Origin: Vanilla planifolia
Lineage: Eukaryota > Streptophyta > Magnoliopsida > Asparagales > Orchidaceae
Direction of reading: 5' to 3'
Assembly (NCBI GenBank): GCA_023846275.1
Contig: CM043869.1
Coordinates: 36,916,737-36,980,736 of the forward strand
DNA length: 64,000 nucleotides
The notes under the pieces are model-generated. The model had not been told where the DNA came from. It did not search any database and saw nothing but the letters and a program-made list of their open reading frames with translations. Of the stretch, positions 25,602 to 37,400 are shown piece by piece (within the stretch, counting starts at the first letter, position 1; each line of letters starts with the position of its first letter). The position numbers were made by a program, and so were the translations under genes.

Positions 25602-25900
25602 GCAAATCCAACATGGACAAAAGCAAGTCTCCCAACAGAGCGGCACATTATCCGCACCCAAGCAGTAAAAAGGGCAAAAAAAAAAAAAAAAAGTAACTCA
25701 ATTCACAACCCACACGTAGCTCGCGCCGCAAGCAACCGTGCAGCGATAGCATTGCGCATAACCCGCACAAGGCCATGAGCAAATCACGCCAACTGACTTT
25801 CATTGTGGTGCAGACCAATACCACACCGCACGTTGCTGCGCACGGCAGGCAAAGGGCGGCAATTCCGACATAGACCAAGGCAAGTCTCCAACAAAATGTC
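25602..25900. repeat. GC-rich patch flanked by a 36-bp near-direct repeat
   Basis: A GC-rich block with many GCGC and CGCA words, about 25710-25870, and a 17-nt A-run near 25676 stand out from AT-rich surroundings. On the minus strand, wording of the form TGTTGGAGACTTGCCTTGG followed by TCTATGTCGGAATTGC begins near 25896, and a close copy begins near 25638. The flanking copies could be target duplications or short terminal repeats that begin with TGTTGG. There is no convincing coding frame. Confidence 0.5.
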
Positions 25901-26369
25901 CCTTGAGATTAGTCCTATGAAATATAGGTACAAAATTTCAACACAAATAAGAGAAAATAACAAACACATTAAAAAAATAAATAGATACAACAGCTAAATA
26001 GTAAAAATATTTAAACATAAACATAGATATAATAAAGGTGCCATATTACCATATTTGAGGTGTAGCACATATTGTAGAACACTCGCTTTTTGGTAAGTAA
26101 GAGACATGAGATTCAAATTTCTCAAAATCTTAATCAAGTTTATCTCAATGTTATATAACGATTTACAAATGTAGAAAAGAGAAACCCAAAAACTTTAAAA
26201 TCAAGACATCATTAGCATCATCAAATTCATCATTCAAAATTCCAAACATACATAATGTTAGAACATTCATAGACAACAAATGAAATATAAATAAGGTCTA
26301 CTATTTATAGGTCTACATAAATGAAATATAAATTAAGGTTAAATATATTATAATACAGTCCATCAAATT

Positions 26370-27760
26370 AAAACATAGATATCAATCATATAAAACTTAT
26401 CATAATTCCTTCTAAAGAGTTTCAAAACAAGGTTGTCAAGTCATTAGGAGTAAAAAAGATGCATATCTATCTTTTCACTTGTCACCACCTCTCTAATAAA
26501 GAGAATCAACTTCAATATGCTTGATTAACTCATGAAAGACTAAATTATTTAAAATGTGAATAACTACTTGATTGTAACAGAATGTGGGCAGTGGTTCTAG
26601 ATACTAAAAATCAAGTTAAACAAACGCTTAACCAAAATACTGGACAAGTTGCATGAGTAATAGCACGATATTCAGCTTCAGCACAACACCAAGCTACCAC
26701 AGATTATTTATTGATTCTCCAAGTGATCAATTTCCTTCTATGATGATACAATAACCCAAAGTTGATTATCTGTTCTTTTTTTAATTAGCATAATCAATAT
26801 TAAAAAATGCTTCAATCTATAAATTATCGTGCTTTACAAATAATAGTCTCTCCAAGATCCCCTTGGCATGTTAAAATTTTTATGACACCAGCATAGTGGA
26901 CTTACTTTGGCTTGTCTAATAACTAACTTATAATACCTACAACAAAAGAGACATCTAGAAAAGTAATTGTTAAGTAGATTAATTTACCTATTAGTCATCT
27001 GAAAAGAGATTTCTCTTCTCAGGGCTCTTCATTATTTTCCCAAACGTGAATAGGACAATAGGAGAATCAACAAGTTTGGCACTAAGTAAACCTATCTCTT
27101 GTAGTAACTTATCTCAATCCCAAGGAAGCATTGACAATGTCACATATCATTGGTAACAAAATTCTTCGCTAAATATTCTTGTCTTTGTAATACTAATAAA
27201 GTCAAAAACCTAATTATGAGAATATCATCTACATAGACAACTAGAACAAAAATGTCACATGCTTTTCTTAAAGGATATTGAATTATCAACTTGGTACATC
27301 TAAAAGGAAACGACAATCTAACTAAATTTTTCCAAATTAGGCTCTAAGACTATTTCAAACAAGAAATAACTTTCTTTAACTTGCAAACATGATTTGCTTT
27401 CTCCCCTTAAGCAATAAAATCCTAATAGTTGCTCAATAATTACATCCTACAGAAGACTGCCATAAAGGAAGGCTTTTTTAACATCAAGTTGAAACATAGA
27501 TCAGTCTTAATTGATTACAAGAGAACAAGATACAAATTGAATTAAAATGCATAATAGGAGAGCAAGCCTTATGATTGTTATAGTATGTCTAAGTGAAACA
27601 TTTGGGTAACCAAGCAAGCCTTAAATCTGTCAAAGTATCATTTAGTTTGTACTTGACAATAAAGAAATATCTACATGTAACAACATCAACATTATAGGGT
27701 ACCTCAACCAAATTTCACACTCAACAATAGTCAAAAGAGGACATTTATTTAACCATAACT
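26370..27760 (-). mobile_element. Ty1/copia relic, reverse transcriptase to RNase H
   Basis: On the minus strand, reading from about 27.7 kb downwards, broken frames give QLDVKKAFLYGSLL, then LVVYVDDILII with an intact YVDD box (27218-27250), then LIGKLIYLTITFLDVSFVV near 26.97 kb, then CCAEAEYRAITHATC near 26.67 kb (the RNase H motif with AEAEYRA), and finally HIEVDSLY near 26.51 kb. This is the standard copia Pol order. Many stops and frameshifts make it non-functional. No LTR was recognised at either end. Confidence 0.85.
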
Positions 27761-28419
27761 TCCTATCACTTAGGATGCATTAGTACTTCTTGGTAAGCTT
27801 TGAGAATTGAGATAGATAAGAAAGATGTGGCAAAAGCCTTATAAGAAGAATATTCCAAAGACCTTATAAGAGAGATTAATGTTATGAAAAAAGATATGAA
27901 CAGTTATAGAATGAATAGTAGATCTTTTTCACTATCATAAAACTATAGATAAATCAAGGTACAATAATAATGGTGGTGGTAAATCTATAATAAGGGAACA
28001 AAATGCAATGTCTTATGAAGGTAGCCAAGCAATAGCCATTTATAAAGAACTTGTTCAATTATTAGAATTGACTTAATTTTTTAGACTATATATGGATTAA
28101 CATTGGTGCGAGTAAGTTTTTATCATGATTATTAATCTATTAATGAAAACATATTATCTAAGGGTATTGACTAGTTATTCAAATGATGGATTCAGTGATG
28201 CATTGGGTGGATTATCTTATTACATCCTTTTATTATATATATATATAGTAAATGAATTATTATGGTTCCTAAATAAGTTCAAAAAGAGGAAAGGCTTAAA
28301 ATTTGTTCACAACAAAGGAGAAATTTGATAACCCTTTATATATGATCCAAACTACCAATACATAAAAAAATAAGTCACTAAAAAGAAACTTGATAAATAA
28401 AAAATATTAATTCTAATGT
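27761..28419. other. Spacer between two copia relics
   Basis: No recognisable domain. It may contain decayed LTR DNA, because the same type of copia 3' end lies on both sides in the same orientation. An open frame at 28125-28328 is AT-driven and not convincing. Confidence 0.4.
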
Positions 28420-28770
28420 TTATAAGACTACATCAATAAAATATAAATTAAGACCTAATATATTCTAACACTCTACGATAAGTTATAGCCCAAATATCAA
28501 TCATATCTAACTTGTCACAATTCCTTTTAAAGGGCTTAAAGGTTAACGCTTTAATAAACATATTAGCCAATTGGTTCTTAGAAGAAAGAGGTGCAAATCT
28601 GTTGACTCATAAAAACTTGTATAATGAAAGGATAATCAATATTAATGTGCTTGGTTCACTTGTTAAAGAATGAACTACTTGCAATATAAATAATAGCTTG
28701 ATTGCCATAATACATAGGCAATGATTCTATACTATAAAACAAGTTTCTCAAAGAACCAATTGGACCAAGT
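28420..28770 (-). mobile_element. Second Ty1/copia relic, RNase H fragment
   Basis: The minus strand reads a broken RNase H frame: ESLPMYYGNQAIIYIASSSF, then NKTKHINIDYPFI after a stop, then ICTSFF near 28.59 kb. It corresponds to the copia RNase H core with the catalytic-region Asp-Asn-Gln reduced to Gly-Asn-Gln. The 28.42-28.54 kb part is clearly homologous to 26.32-26.42 kb, so this is another copy of the same or a sister element about 2.1 kb away. Confidence 0.8.
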
Positions 28771-29434
28771 AATCACATATTGTTTCTTGTTTCTCAAAGT
28801 GAATAAATTTCATATTAGAATTTGACAAGTAAAATCTATATCTTCATTTGGTCCATAAACGCTTCATAACATCATTTATAATATAATAAAGAGTTAATTG
28901 TTCTTCACATACATACTCTAGGGCATATGAAATAATGAAAAATAATATGGAATTTAAAATTCAAAATTGATAAGAAAATTAACTTGTATGGTATGAGCAT
29001 GAGCTTATCATCTCTTTTTTAAAATTGAATGGCTAAAGCAAAACTAACTTTCATCAACAACTTTTGAACTCTCTTGAGAAGAAGAATCATCACCATGGAT
29101 AAATTTAACGTGATGTTTATAGCCAAGGATGATCTTTTCCTTCAATTGAACAAGAGTCGCTTTAAGAGAAAAGTAAGAGATTGAAACCAAAGAGAGTTAA
29201 GAGGTGGACAAAGAAGATTCTTGAGCCACTTGAGATGCACCAAATAAGCCCATCATTGCATATACCTCTTTTTTTCTCTAGGAATTCACTTCGCTCAAGG
29301 AAAGCAAACCTTATCGTTGGTAGCAAAAACAAAGATTCTTTCGCCCTTGGCGAAGACTGAGGTGACTAAAGTGTATGGATGCCACTCCTATCAACTCTTT
29401 TTTGTCATGAAATAGACAGAGGAAACCTAATTTT
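28771..29434. other. Non-coding stretch between relics
   Basis: No gene or named repeat recognised. It ends against the decayed unknown reading frame. Confidence 0.4.
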
Positions 29435-30005
29435 AAGAGAAACCTTGTTGATCACATCCTTCCTATTATAACTACCATCTTAGATATGCATGGGAAAGAG
29501 ATCATTCCCTCTTTCTACACTAAAGAATAAAGGTTTCCTTCAGAAGAGGTAATGGCTGAGGTCTCAAGGGAGCTTGAAGACAAACAAAAGAGAAGGGAAA
29601 TAGGATATTGGATGCTTCCTCGAGAACTAAAGCTGATCGAGAAGGGTATTAGAATTGACTTAAATGACAATTTTCGTTTGACTAAGAACGCAAAAGTTCA
29701 TATTGAAGTTCTAGATAACGAATTAGGTGAACCTAATCACTAAGCAGGGCAATTTTTTTTTTCAAGTGTAATGATTCCTCCCATTGCTGATTTTGATAAG
29801 GATCTAATAGTTGTATTAGATGATTTGAAGGAATCCACAAGCAAAACCTTAACGAGATTCAAGAGGTGTTGTCAATTCTTAAAATCATCAATTTTGTGTG
29901 GCTAAATTCTCACAAACTTCTCAACAACATTCTAGCTGAAATAAAGAAAATTATGAAAGACCAATACACTAAGAATCTCGACAACGAGCTTAGAAAACAA
30001 AAATA
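29435..30005 (+). pseudogene. Decayed coding frame of unknown family
   Basis: One plus-strand frame stays coherent for about 190 codons with only two stops. It runs LVDHILPIITTILDMHGKE, stop, RFPSEEVMAEVSRELEDKQ and on through YWMLPRELKLIEKGIRIDL to a second stop at 29741-29743. A further stretch, VMIPPIADFDKDLIVVLDDL then ILAEIKKIMKDQYTK, lies in the same area. The composition (charged, helix-like) is more protein-like than the surrounding DNA. I do not recognise a domain. It could be a gag-like or accessory frame of a retroelement, or a dead host gene. Confidence 0.45.
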
Positions 30006-31760
30006 GCTCTTGTTAACAAAGAATCACCCAATAAAGCTAAAATGAAATCGTTGAAAAATTGATCTCGAGCTATGCATTACAACTAGGTGGACGACATTGG
30101 CAAAAAAGGAAGCTTTCCCTTGGATCCCAGGTGAATAATAGATAAGTGAGATTGTCCATTCTCTCAATGGGGGCAGTATACCAAAGAAGACTTAAGACTA
30201 ACATTCTATATCTTGTCAAGAATGGAGCACTGGGAGATACAGGCACAAGAGATGTCTTTGAGAAGCAAAGAGTCCTATGTCTAAAAGGACCCCCTCAAAG
30301 ACCTAGTCGTAGAGGATATCCGTTTAATTTTTCTTTTATTTGAACTATAGTCATGCAAATTGTGATTAATAAAACAAAAAATAAACGCCTATGCAAAAAG
30401 TGCATAGTTTTTATCATCATCATTTCTTGACTTTGAGGAGATTGGTAGTTTGGATTCCTCAAGCATTGATATCAACACCAAATTTGATTAGACAGATTTA
30501 TTTATGGGAAACAGAAAAAGGTAGATATGCTTACAATTGTTCAATTATCAGATTTTCTTAACATACCCAACAATGGAGACCTATTAAGAGTGAGAAAAAA
30601 TCCTTAGGAATTTCAATTGAACTTTCATTCTACATTCTTTCTCCTTAGCCATCTAGCTTTTTTACGCCCTACACAATTAAGAACAAAGAATGCTAAAAAA
30701 TGGGAAGTCCCCTACTAAAGTCAACCTCAAACTAAAGGCACAACGCTTAATAACCGACAATGAAAGCTTTTAGCCGTCACCAATGACATCTTTGTTGACT
30801 CTCACTATTCTACGTCTTCATTGAGATGGGCCATCCTACCCAAACAAGCATGAAGAGATATGCATTTTATTGAAGTCCTTTTTTATGGTTTTTTTTTATA
30901 CATTTTCAACCACTTTTTATTGAGTTGAAGGGCTAAATCGACATCATCCCAACTCAATTGACACCTAATATGGTGACCACAATCTATATGTTTAATGAAA
31001 TTTTGGTGAAAAATAACCTAAATTGTTCAAAGGGTAAGTTTTTTATTTATGTTTGAGATGGAGGAGAATCCCACTTATGTACTTCAAGAACCACTATGAA
31101 AGGAAGTGCTTTAGAATGCCCTCTTCCCATCTGGTTTAGATGAGAAAGAAGGAAGAACAGATAAAGCAAAAGTTATGCCTCTCTAGACCTTCACATGGTA
31201 AGAAAGTAATCAAAATAAGAATGAGAGGATGCAAACATAAAGCCTCTCAAGCCCTTCAAACACTGGAACATTAACGAAGGTAGGAATAAAAGGAAACAAA
31301 GACTATACTTCTCAAGATGTTTATAAAATAGAACAATGATAAAAATAAGAAGAAGAGAAAACAAGAGCTACAACATCTTGAATAAAGTAGAGAATTGACA
31401 ATAAATTGGTTTAGTCTCAAGTAAATGACTAATTGAACCAAAGTTTGACTCATAAAGTGAATGAATTGAAGCAAAAAAAAAAGTAAGCAAAGACAAAAAT
31501 ATGAAAACTCAAAAAATGTAAGACAATTGCATAATTATATCTCAAGCACAGCTCAACATACTCTAAGAACAATGACTTACGAATCAACTATGGTTATTCA
31601 TGTCAAGAACAATTGTTACACCTATTCTCAAGGGTTATTAACATTCAAAATATAGCTATAAATACGTCTCAAGCAATTGTTGGTCTAGAATCCAACAAGA
31701 GGAAGTCATGTGTCGTTGACTCCTTTAGCCTCATGTTATGTCGACTATAGTCTAAGAAAC
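30006..31760. other. Non-coding stretch before the LINE, nothing recognised
   Basis: AT-rich; the short frames at 30146-30343 (plus) and 31271-31474 (minus) show no domain. No transposon hallmark is visible. Confidence 0.4.
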
Positions 31761-31764
31761 AACG

Positions 31765-32090
31765 ACGGGGTACTTGTTGCCGGAACCCTCCTCCGCGGCC
31801 AGAACCCTCCTCCGCCGCCTCCCCCTTCATCCACCTTGAACATAACCACTACCGTAGCCTGCTCCACCTCGAACCTAACCACTACCATCGCCTGACCCAC
31901 CTCCGCGACCAGAACCCTCCTCCGCCGCCGTTGCTGTCGCCGCCTCCTCCTTCATCCACCTCGAACATAACCACTACCATAGCCTGTTCCACCTCCGCGG
32001 CCGGAACCTCCCTCCTCCGCTGCTGTCGCAGCCGCCGCCTCCTCCTTTCACCTCCTTTTCCCACCTCGACCGCCTCCTCTTTCACCCCCC
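31765..32090 (-). pseudogene. Glycine-rich-protein-like tandem repeat relic
   Basis: Read on the minus strand, the GC-rich block contains GGSGRGGGTGYGSGYVRGG followed by a stop, and the GYGSGY wording recurs three times (near 31841, 31873 and 31966 on the plus strand). A larger unit of about 75-110 bp is present twice (about 31799-31861 and 31910-31986). This looks like a decayed piece of a glycine-rich protein gene in antisense to the LINE that follows. It could instead be a repetitive GC-rich 5' UTR of that LINE. Confidence 0.5.
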
Positions 32091-32424
32091 TGTGCTCCTG
32101 GCTGGCTGGGGTCTGTGGTGTCGCGTCGCGGCAAGGACGACGACTCGGGGCCAGCGCTTTTTGGAGTTCAAATTTCAAATTTCTGGCACAATTTGTGTCG
32201 CGCGCGACGCGCTCGCACAGAATTAAAACCCTTGGGTGTCCTGCGGAGCAGGGTACCAGGCACCGCAAAATTTTGTTTGCGGTTTTCTTTGCACGCACGG
32301 GAAATCCTTTGATGGCGATATTGACACTGCTGTGACTTGGGAGGTGCTGTGACTACTCTTGCGCTTTTTCTCTCTAGTATGCTGTTATGGCTGGAACAAA
32401 ATAAAAAAAAATACTAAGAAACCC

Positions 32425-34225
32425 ATGAAAAATGGTAGCTGCTCTCCTATTCGTATCGAATTACCCACGAATGTTTACGATGACGAAGGAGCTCATGGAG
32501 AGACGGGATTTGTTGCTGGTGATTTGGGAGAATGCTCAAGCAATGCTAGGACGACAAGTGTGATCGCTACTGCAATCAATGCAGAGGATGATGACTTGAC
32601 TATGTGCGGTGCTACCTTTTTGAAGTTGCCGAGCGAGCATGAGCATGGGTTGGGCGTTGATGCTCCCATGAACTCGCCAAGTAACACTAATGCAAATATA
32701 GCGATTGAGACTCGGTCTTTAGGAGATGATAATGCTGGTTTGGGGCCTAAAGTCAGCTTCAAGGAAGCTTACTGCAAACAACACTTGGAACAGAGAAGGT
32801 GTTTCATCTTTCGTTAAGCTAGCGCTTATAGATATAAAAGAACATGCGGCAGCTACGCCCGATTACTTTGAGAACGATGCAGTCGTCATGTCGACTGAGG
32901 CAGCGGTCCTTCGCAGAAACTTTCACCAATTTGATCTTGTTGGACGTGTTTACGGAAATACTCTTCCCTTCCATGTGATCGCGCGGCTATTGGTAAGGCG
33001 CTGAGGACATCTTAAAAACTTCCGGGTCCTTGACTTAATGTCAGGGTGTTTTTGTTTGCATTTTGACACTATTGATGATAGAAACATGGTTTGGCTTGGA
33101 GGACCCTAGCAAGTTGCGGCACAAGCCATGTGTTTGGAAATCTTGATCCCAAATTTCCATCCGTATGCGAAGAAGGCCATGTGTGTGCCAGTTTGGGGGA
33201 GGCTTCCTGCGCTCCCTCTCATCTATTGGGATGTCGAGAACATCATTAGGATCGCAAAGACTATTAGAGAACCCTTTTTACTCGACGGCTGGACGGGCGA
33301 CCTACAACGGACGTCCTTTGCCCGGGTCTGCATTAGAATTGATTTGTCTAAACCATTAAAACCCGCAATGTGGCTGTGTGGTGAACTGGGCAGGACCTTT
33401 TAGCCATTTGAATATGAAGGCCTACCGAGGATGTGTTTCTCATGCGGCCATGTTGGTCATGCTGCGAAGCAATGTAAGTATGATCCGAAGTCTGCTATGG
33501 AACCAAAATCACATCCTACGCCAAGCTGCGCAACTGTGACTGAATCTATGGTGGCCACGCCTGCGCATGGCCCTCTGCATGGCAGACGCATGCTTTCGTA
33601 ACAGCCCCCTCGGCATTTGGCTTGGTGCATGCGCCTGCGCACGCTACTGCGACAGGGCCATCATCTGTGCACACGCCTGTTGATGCAGATGTGCACACTA
33701 CCGCACCCTCGCAGATGCATGAACAGCACGCTGCTAATGGCTACACCGTGCAGGTGACTGTGGATAAGGAGGCAGGACGTTTGCCACGGGGTATGCCTGA
33801 CAAGTTGGACATGGATCATTGTCAGAATGCTGAGGAAAATTCAGTGAAGGAGGGCCTTGGACCATGGATGCTCGTGCAACCAAGGCGCCAAAAACTCTTT
33901 GCAAATAGATGAAGTGAAGGCCTCAAACAGGATAACCCTACATTGAGGGAGGTGCCTAGGAGTCGTGGGAGCTACGATGGCCGTGGGCGAAATGGTGCAA
34001 GAAGGAGGAATTTATTAGCGGTGCGTGAGTAGGAGAGCAATAAGAGGGTTTGGGCTTGCAATAGCTCAAGGAATAGGAGCAAGGTGGCGGTGACAAATCA
34101 ATCTTTTGCTGGAAGTCAACCTGCAGACATTCTGTTCTATGAGGCGATTAAGGAGAAAAATATTGTGCAATCTACTAGTGAGGATGACGTATATGCTTAT
34201 GATGTATCTCAGGCAAGGCGTTGAA
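32425..34225 (+). pseudogene. LINE ORF1, broken (DUF4283-like domain plus CCHC knuckle)
   Basis: The frame begins at the ATG of MKNGSCSPIRIELP. It shifts near 32.75 kb into a frame reading VSSFVKLALIDIKEHAA and VLRRNFHQFDLVGRVYGNTL, has stops near 33.0-33.1 kb, then continues AMCLEILIPNFHPYAKKAMC and MCVPVWGRLPALPLIYWDVE. The wording VPVWGRLPALPLIYWD matches the conserved core of plant LINE ORF1 proteins. A zinc knuckle CFSCGHVGHAAKQC (CX2CX4HX4C) follows at about 33432-33473. The product would bind element RNA. At least one frameshift and several stops make it a pseudogene. Confidence 0.85.
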
Positions 34226-34499
34226 GGGGGGGCTGCTCCCCGCCTGCACGTCGTGGAGTGCAGATGTCCTTCTTAGGTGAGCTGTTGTAAACTGCAGGTG
34301 ATAATGAGAATTCCCGGACGAGTTGTGGTGCCTATGGTTAAGAGGCTAGGTGCCACTGTGGCCATAGTCGGGCGCTTAGGCGTTGGGCCTCTGCGCGGTG
34401 CACGGAGGTCGTTGTGGATCGGCCGAATTCTCTATGCGAGCGGGGTAGTGATTACTGTTGTTTTGGGGACTATTTGGGGACTGCTTTATACAATCTATT

Positions 34500-37400
34500 A
34501 TGAAGATTGCTATATGGAATATTAGAGGGATTAGAGAAAGAAAATCAAGACTTTATCTGCAAAGATTTATAAGAGATCAGAATGTGGCTGCAGTTGCGTT
34601 GGTGGAGACCAGGGTGCAAAGTTTCAGCCGTAAAGAATTCGACGTGCTCTTGGGAAGGGACTGGCCGTATGAGATACAACCTTCAGCTGGGAAGTCTGCG
34701 GGCATTGTTGTTTTGTGGAGGAATTGGCTAAAACTCAAGCTTCTCAGGAGCTCTCTGCATGTGATGTCTATGTAGATTACGCATTCGGGCGGTGAATTGA
34801 TGAATTGTTGCTTTGTATACGCTCCAAAGGAGGTCCACAAAGGGATATTTGTATGGGATTTTTTAAGAGACGAAGCCAAGACAAGCGTGCCTCTTATTAT
34901 TGCTGGTGATTTTAACTTAGTTATGTCTCAAGATGAGAAACGTGGGGGAAAAAAATTCATCCATAGACATGGTCAAATTGAGTTCTCCGAATTGATTCAT
35001 GATCTCCAGCTGGAGGATTTGGGCTTTATTGGAAACATTTACACTTGGTGCAACGGCAGATCGGGGGAGCACGATATGGAAGAGACTAGATAGAGTATTG
35101 ATGAATACCCAAGGTGTGCAGGCGTTTCCTACTACCACAATTACTCACCTCTCCCGAATTGGGTCGGACCACTGTCCGCTTTTGATAAATTTGGGGGGAA
35201 GGCAGCAGCAAATTGTGGAGAGCATGAGGTTACAATTCGAGAGTACATGGTTGGATTCCCCGCAATCTACGGGGGTGGTGATGCATGCATGCAGAAAGGG
35301 CACTCGTAGCAATCGTATGGAAGGACTTTCCATTAGATTTCGCAGGGCCTTGGTTGCTCTCCAAAACTAGAGCAGAAGGGAGATGAGGGGACTTATTAAA
35401 AGGAACAAGGAGCTGGAAAGTAGAATTAACTCCCTTCAAATGAAAGAGTTGAGTGCGGGACTGGATGTTGAGGAAAGTGCTGCCCTTGGCCAGCTTATAA
35501 CTAAATTTCACGAGAAAGGTGCACTTGAGGAAAGATGGTGGTAACAACGTACAAAAGTTCAGTGGGCTCAACTTGGTGACCAGAACACATGGTTTTTCCA
35601 TGATACAGCAACAACTAGTGGCGTAACAACCGAATCATGCGTATGAAGGATGATAAGGGGGAGACTATTACTTCGGCGGATGGCATCGGGGATATTTTAA
35701 CCCATTTCTTTGAAGCAAAATGAAGCAATGACATGGCGGCCTCTCCCCTTCAACATTTTTCACCGCGCGCATGCCTCTTGGATGTTCAAGCACGCATGCT
35801 TACTCTTAGGGTCACAAATGAGGAGATCATTTGTGCGATTAGAGCCCGTAGGAAAAATAAGGCACCTGGGATTGATGGGATCACTGCCGAGTTCTTACAG
35901 TGCTACCGTGATATTACTCAAGAAGATATTGTGCAGGCGGTTTTGGAGTTCTTTGAGACAGAGCAAATGCCTATATCCTGGAAAGACACATTAATTGTTC
36001 TCATTCCTAAGAAGCAAGGAGCTAATAAGCCTGATCAGTTTCGACAAATCAGTTTATGCAACACGATCTACAAAGTGGTAGCCAAGGTCCTTGTGGAGAG
36101 ACTCAAGATAGTTCTGTCCGATATTATTTCACAAGAACAAGGTGCGTTTATCCTTGGTCGAGCAATTACAGAAAACATTCTTATAGCACAGGAGATGGCA
36201 TCTAGAATGCATTCCTCAACATCCAAAATTGATATGGAGCAAGCTTATGATAAAGTCAAGTGGAATTTTGTGATAGATATGATGCACTTCCTGGGGTTTC
36301 CTACGGCTTTGCGGGAGTGGATTGGCACGTGCATCGACTCACCCAGGTTTCGGGTGCTTGTTAATGGTGTCAAACTTCCCTGGATTAAGGCGCAAAGAGG
36401 TCTTAGGCAGGGATGCCCCTTATCCCCCTACCTGTTTACTATTGTCACTGAGCATTTATCTGCGCTGACGCGAGACTATGAGGCGCGTGCGCTGCTTGGA
36501 TTTCGTTGTGCGCAGCGTGCGCCAGCCGTGTCTCATGTGCTTTATCCAGATTATATCATGATGTACGCACCGGCTACGCGCGATGCTGCGCGTGCTGTGT
36601 GCATCATTCTTCAGGAATTCGGTAAAGCAGCAGGACTCAAAGTTAATCCAGCAAAATCGAAAGTCTTTTTCAACAGAGCTATGAAGGAGAAAAGAAAGAA
36701 CTGGATCACTAAGAGAATTCGGATGTCCAAGGGCCAAAATTTGATGTATCTTGGCATTCCCATTTCAGCTAAGCTTCTTACTAAGGTGGACTTCAACTTC
36801 ATTATTCAAAAATTGGAACAAGTCGCTAAATGGCAAGTTAGGCCGCTGTCTATGGCGGGCAGGGTCCTCATGATCAACTCGGTGCTCGCTGCCATTTCCA
36901 GTCATATTATTGCTCACTGCATGGTGCCCAATGAGGTAATTGATGCTATTGAAAAAGTAATAAGGAGATTCTTGTGGTGTGGAACTAGTAGTGCAAGGTC
37001 GATACATTATATGGAGTGGGACACCGTCACGCTACCCAAGGAGCTGGGGGGACTGGGTATCCGCGACATGCGCTTATGGCAGCGCGTCCTGCAAATGCAG
37101 CAATGTAGGAGAATCATCGCTAGGGAAGGCAGCTTGTGAACTAACATCATGTGCAGCAAACTTGTTGGCGCAAGCAAACCCCACAGTGCCCCGCGCGGCA
37201 CGTCCCATGCTTGCAGGCTCACCCTGGACACCATGCCAGATGCCATCTCAAGTTTCGTATGGAGGCTTGGTGATGGTTTGACCACCTTATTCATGGAGGA
37301 TAATTGGTTGGGGTTCTTGCCTATTAGGTGGTGGCCTACCTATGTCAATATGGATGCGGTATGGCCAATCTTTGTGAGGGACTGCATGGCCGCGCCTGGA

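Noticed and set aside
25566-25605. Minus-strand segment ending ATCATCACAG before GTATTATAG as the missing first exonuclease exon
   Set aside because: It would supply the needed Arg codon, but the required frame has TGA and TAA just upstream and no ATG between them and the donor.
31882-32298. Minus-strand open frame of 138 codons rich in Arg and Gly, and the overlapping plus-strand frame of 134 codons
   Set aside because: Both arise from low-complexity CCTCCGCCGCC-type repeats at the LINE 5' edge. The glycine-rich reading lies in another frame and has stops.
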